Shown: one piece after another, positions 62,727 through 64,000 of the stretch
How positions within the stretch are numbered: position 1 is the stretch's first letter
Layout: each line of letters starts with the position of its first letter
Assembly (NCBI GenBank): GCA_903936705.1
Contig: CAIZWN010000051.1
Span: 155,857-219,856 of the forward strand
Direction: 5' to 3'
DNA from: an uncultured Myxococcales bacterium
GTDB lineage: Bacteria > Myxococcota_A > UBA9042 > DTJE01
DNA length: 64,000 nucleotides
The notes under the pieces: generated by a model
Told to the model about the DNA's origin: nothing
What the model saw: the letters and a program-made list of their open reading frames with translations, nothing else
Database searches by the model: none
Program-made: the position numbers and the translations under genes

Positions 62727-64000
62727 AGATGCACCGCATCCATGCCCGCGTGTCCCCGAACGCTCCCGCCATCGCCCGGATGGGAAGCGACGTCCTCGAG
62801 TTCGAGGTGTCGAACCTGTCCATCGGGGGTGCGTTGCTGGCCGGCGTCACCCTGCTCCCCGTCGGGGGGGACGTGACCGTCGAATTCACCGTCCCGTCGC
62901 TGGAACCGGTGGAACTGCAGGGACGTGTGACGCGCCACGACGCCGTCGGGCCCGATCGGCAGCCCTCCATGGCGGTGCGGTTCCTGGGCGTGACTCCCGA
63001 GGTCGAAAACCGCCTGGCCCAGGTGGTCACGCACGCCTTCAAGGACCTGGGCGCCCGGGTCCTGGGCCTGGTGCGGACGGAAATGCAGCGTCAGGGCATC
63101 ACGAACGTGGCCCAGGTGGCCGAGGAACTGCAGCGCTTCAAGGACGAGCAGTCCAGGGCGCAACTGTTCGCGTCGGATCTGTTCACCGAGGAAGGCAGCA
63201 ACGCCACTGCGTCCATCGTGTCGTCGGTCACCGGCGAAAAGAGGGACTGCATCGTGTGGTCCCTGAACCTGTACCTGGGCCTGAACCGCCACCCGGCCGT
63301 CATCGAACGGTCCCGGGAAGCCGCGGCGCGCTTCGGGACGGGGTGCGGGACCTCGGCACCTTCCGGAGGCCTCAGCGCCCTGCACGACCAGGTCGCCCGG
63401 CGGGTCGCGGCCCTGGTGGGCAAGCCCAAGGCGATCCTGTTTTCGACGGGGTATGCCGCCAACCTGGGCGCCCTGTCGGCGCTGCCAGGCCCGAAGGACC
63501 TGCTGCTGCTGGACCGCGAGGCCCACGCCAGCATGTTCGACGGCGCGCGCCTGTCCGGGAAGAAGTGGCTGGCGTTCCAGCACAACGACGTCAAGGATCT
63601 GGCCGAGAAGCTGGACCGGTACGGGCCCATGCACGAAAACGTCTTCGTCATCGTCGAAAGCGCGTACTCGATGAGCGGCGACCTGGCGCCCCTGAAGGAA
63701 ATCGCGGCCTTGAAGAAGGAGCGCCCGTTCTTCCTGTACGTGGACGAGGCCCACACCTTCGGGTTCTATGGCGAAAACGGGGGCGGCTGGTGCCGGGAGC
63801 AGGGGGTGACCGACCAGGTGGACTTCATCATGTCCACCTTTTCCAAGTCCACCGCGTCCATCGGCGGCTTCCTGGCTGCCGACGAAAAGTACTGCACGCT
63901 GCTGCAGGCCACCTCGACCCCGTACATCTTCCAGGCCTGCCTGCCCCCGGCGGACGCCGCGACGATCCTGGCGGCCATGGACGAAATCGAGCACAACCCG
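62723..64000 (+). CDS. PilZ domain-oxoamine synthase fusion, cut by window end
   Basis: The first 426 residues of a protein that runs off the window. ATG 62723 overlaps the FAAL-ACP stop (ATGA). Residues ~1-105 are a PilZ-like c-di-GMP-binding domain, with RIHAR (RxxxR) and NLSIGG (D/NxSxxG). After a linker helix region (~105-165), a PLP-dependent alpha-oxoamine synthase domain begins: NLYLGLNRHP, FGTGCGTSAPSGG, VDEAHTFGFYGENGGG, and the PLP Lys K375 in STFSKSTASIGGF. Family members condense an acyl thioester with an amino acid, as in serine palmitoyltransferase or KBL/BioF. Here the donor is probably the acyl-ACP made by the upstream gene. Confidence 0.9.
   Translation, partial: MKMHRIHARVSPNAPAIARMGSDVLEFEVSNLSIGGALLAGVTLLPVGGDVTVEFTVPSLEPVELQGRVTRHDAVGPDRQPSMAVRFLGVTPEVENRLAQVVTHAFKDLGARVLGLVRTEMQRQGITNVAQVAEELQRFKDEQSRAQLFASDLFTEEGSNATASIVSSVTGEKRDCIVWSLNLYLGLNRHPAVIERSREAAARFGTGCGTSAPSGGLSALHDQVARRVAALVGKPKAILFSTGYAANLGALSALPGPKDLLLLDREAHASMFDGARLSGKKWLAFQHNDVKDLAEKLDRYGPMHENVFVIVESAYSMSGDLAPLKEIAALKKERPFFLYVDEAHTFGFYGENGGGWCREQGVTDQVDFIMSTFSKSTASIGGFLAADEKYCTLLQATSTPYIFQACLPPADAATILAAMDEIEHNP

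Overview
The window is visibly GC-rich chromosomal DNA, densely packed on both strands. It looks like a Myxococcota or related deltaproteobacterial lineage. This is an inference from gene style: many lipoproteins with Asp/Ala/Thr-rich linkers after the lipobox Cys, Cys-rich repeat lipoproteins (Dictyostelium-type CTDC repeats, TNFR/ephrin-like repeats), an FGE-type domain on a surface lipoprotein, a eukaryote-like Ser/Thr kinase and VKOR-DsbA oxidative folding. No phylogenetic marker was searched.

Regions. 1-5763: the end of a porin, a secreted purple-acid-phosphatase-like enzyme, then phnW-phnX and an OPA-type transporter, so a phosphorus scavenging block. 5892-9023: a Tat-exported FAD oxidoreductase, a DUF4160/DUF2442 pair, the decayed start of a second copy of the oxidoreductase, and a small membrane protein. 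9079-15560: Ser/Thr kinase, pyrG, a Cys-rich lipoprotein, thiI and prs. 15797-21238: one 1813-residue lipoprotein made of about 50 Cys/Asp repeats. 21590-24064: small proteins, a YugP-like membrane peptidase and a small outer-membrane barrel. 24372-31011: a tandem ATP-grasp protein, then (minus strand) dnaA, rpsO, pnp, dut. 31318-37230: two lipoproteins flanking metX-thrA. 37337-42956: VKOR-DsbA fusion, lgt, a lipoprotein amidohydrolase, and a PhoB/PhoR-like pair. 43055-49564: an operon with the four parts of a Dlt-like surface acylation system (SGNH protein, MBOAT, carrier protein, AMP-forming ligase) plus a GT-C-like membrane protein. 49834-54703: a 123-bp tandem-repeat lipoprotein, a porin and a GH3 glycosidase. 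55074-58166: a Phd/VapC module, an FkbM methyltransferase, a Tat molybdopterin oxidoreductase and a transposase scrap. 58167-60281: a repeat-FGE lipoprotein. 60669-64000: a fatty acyl-AMP ligase with fused carrier protein, overlapping a PilZ-oxoamine synthase fusion cut by the window edge.

How the parts may fit together. The extracytoplasmic Cys-rich lipoproteins need Lgt (38645) and disulfide formation (37337), and those two genes are neighbours. The two most unusual systems are the Dlt-like operon, whose ligase belongs to the acetoacetyl-CoA-synthetase type rather than the DltA type, and the FAAL-ACP / PilZ-oxoamine synthase pair, which suggests c-di-GMP-responsive synthesis of an amino-ketone lipid. 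No rRNA, tRNA, CRISPR array or intact insertion sequence was recognised.
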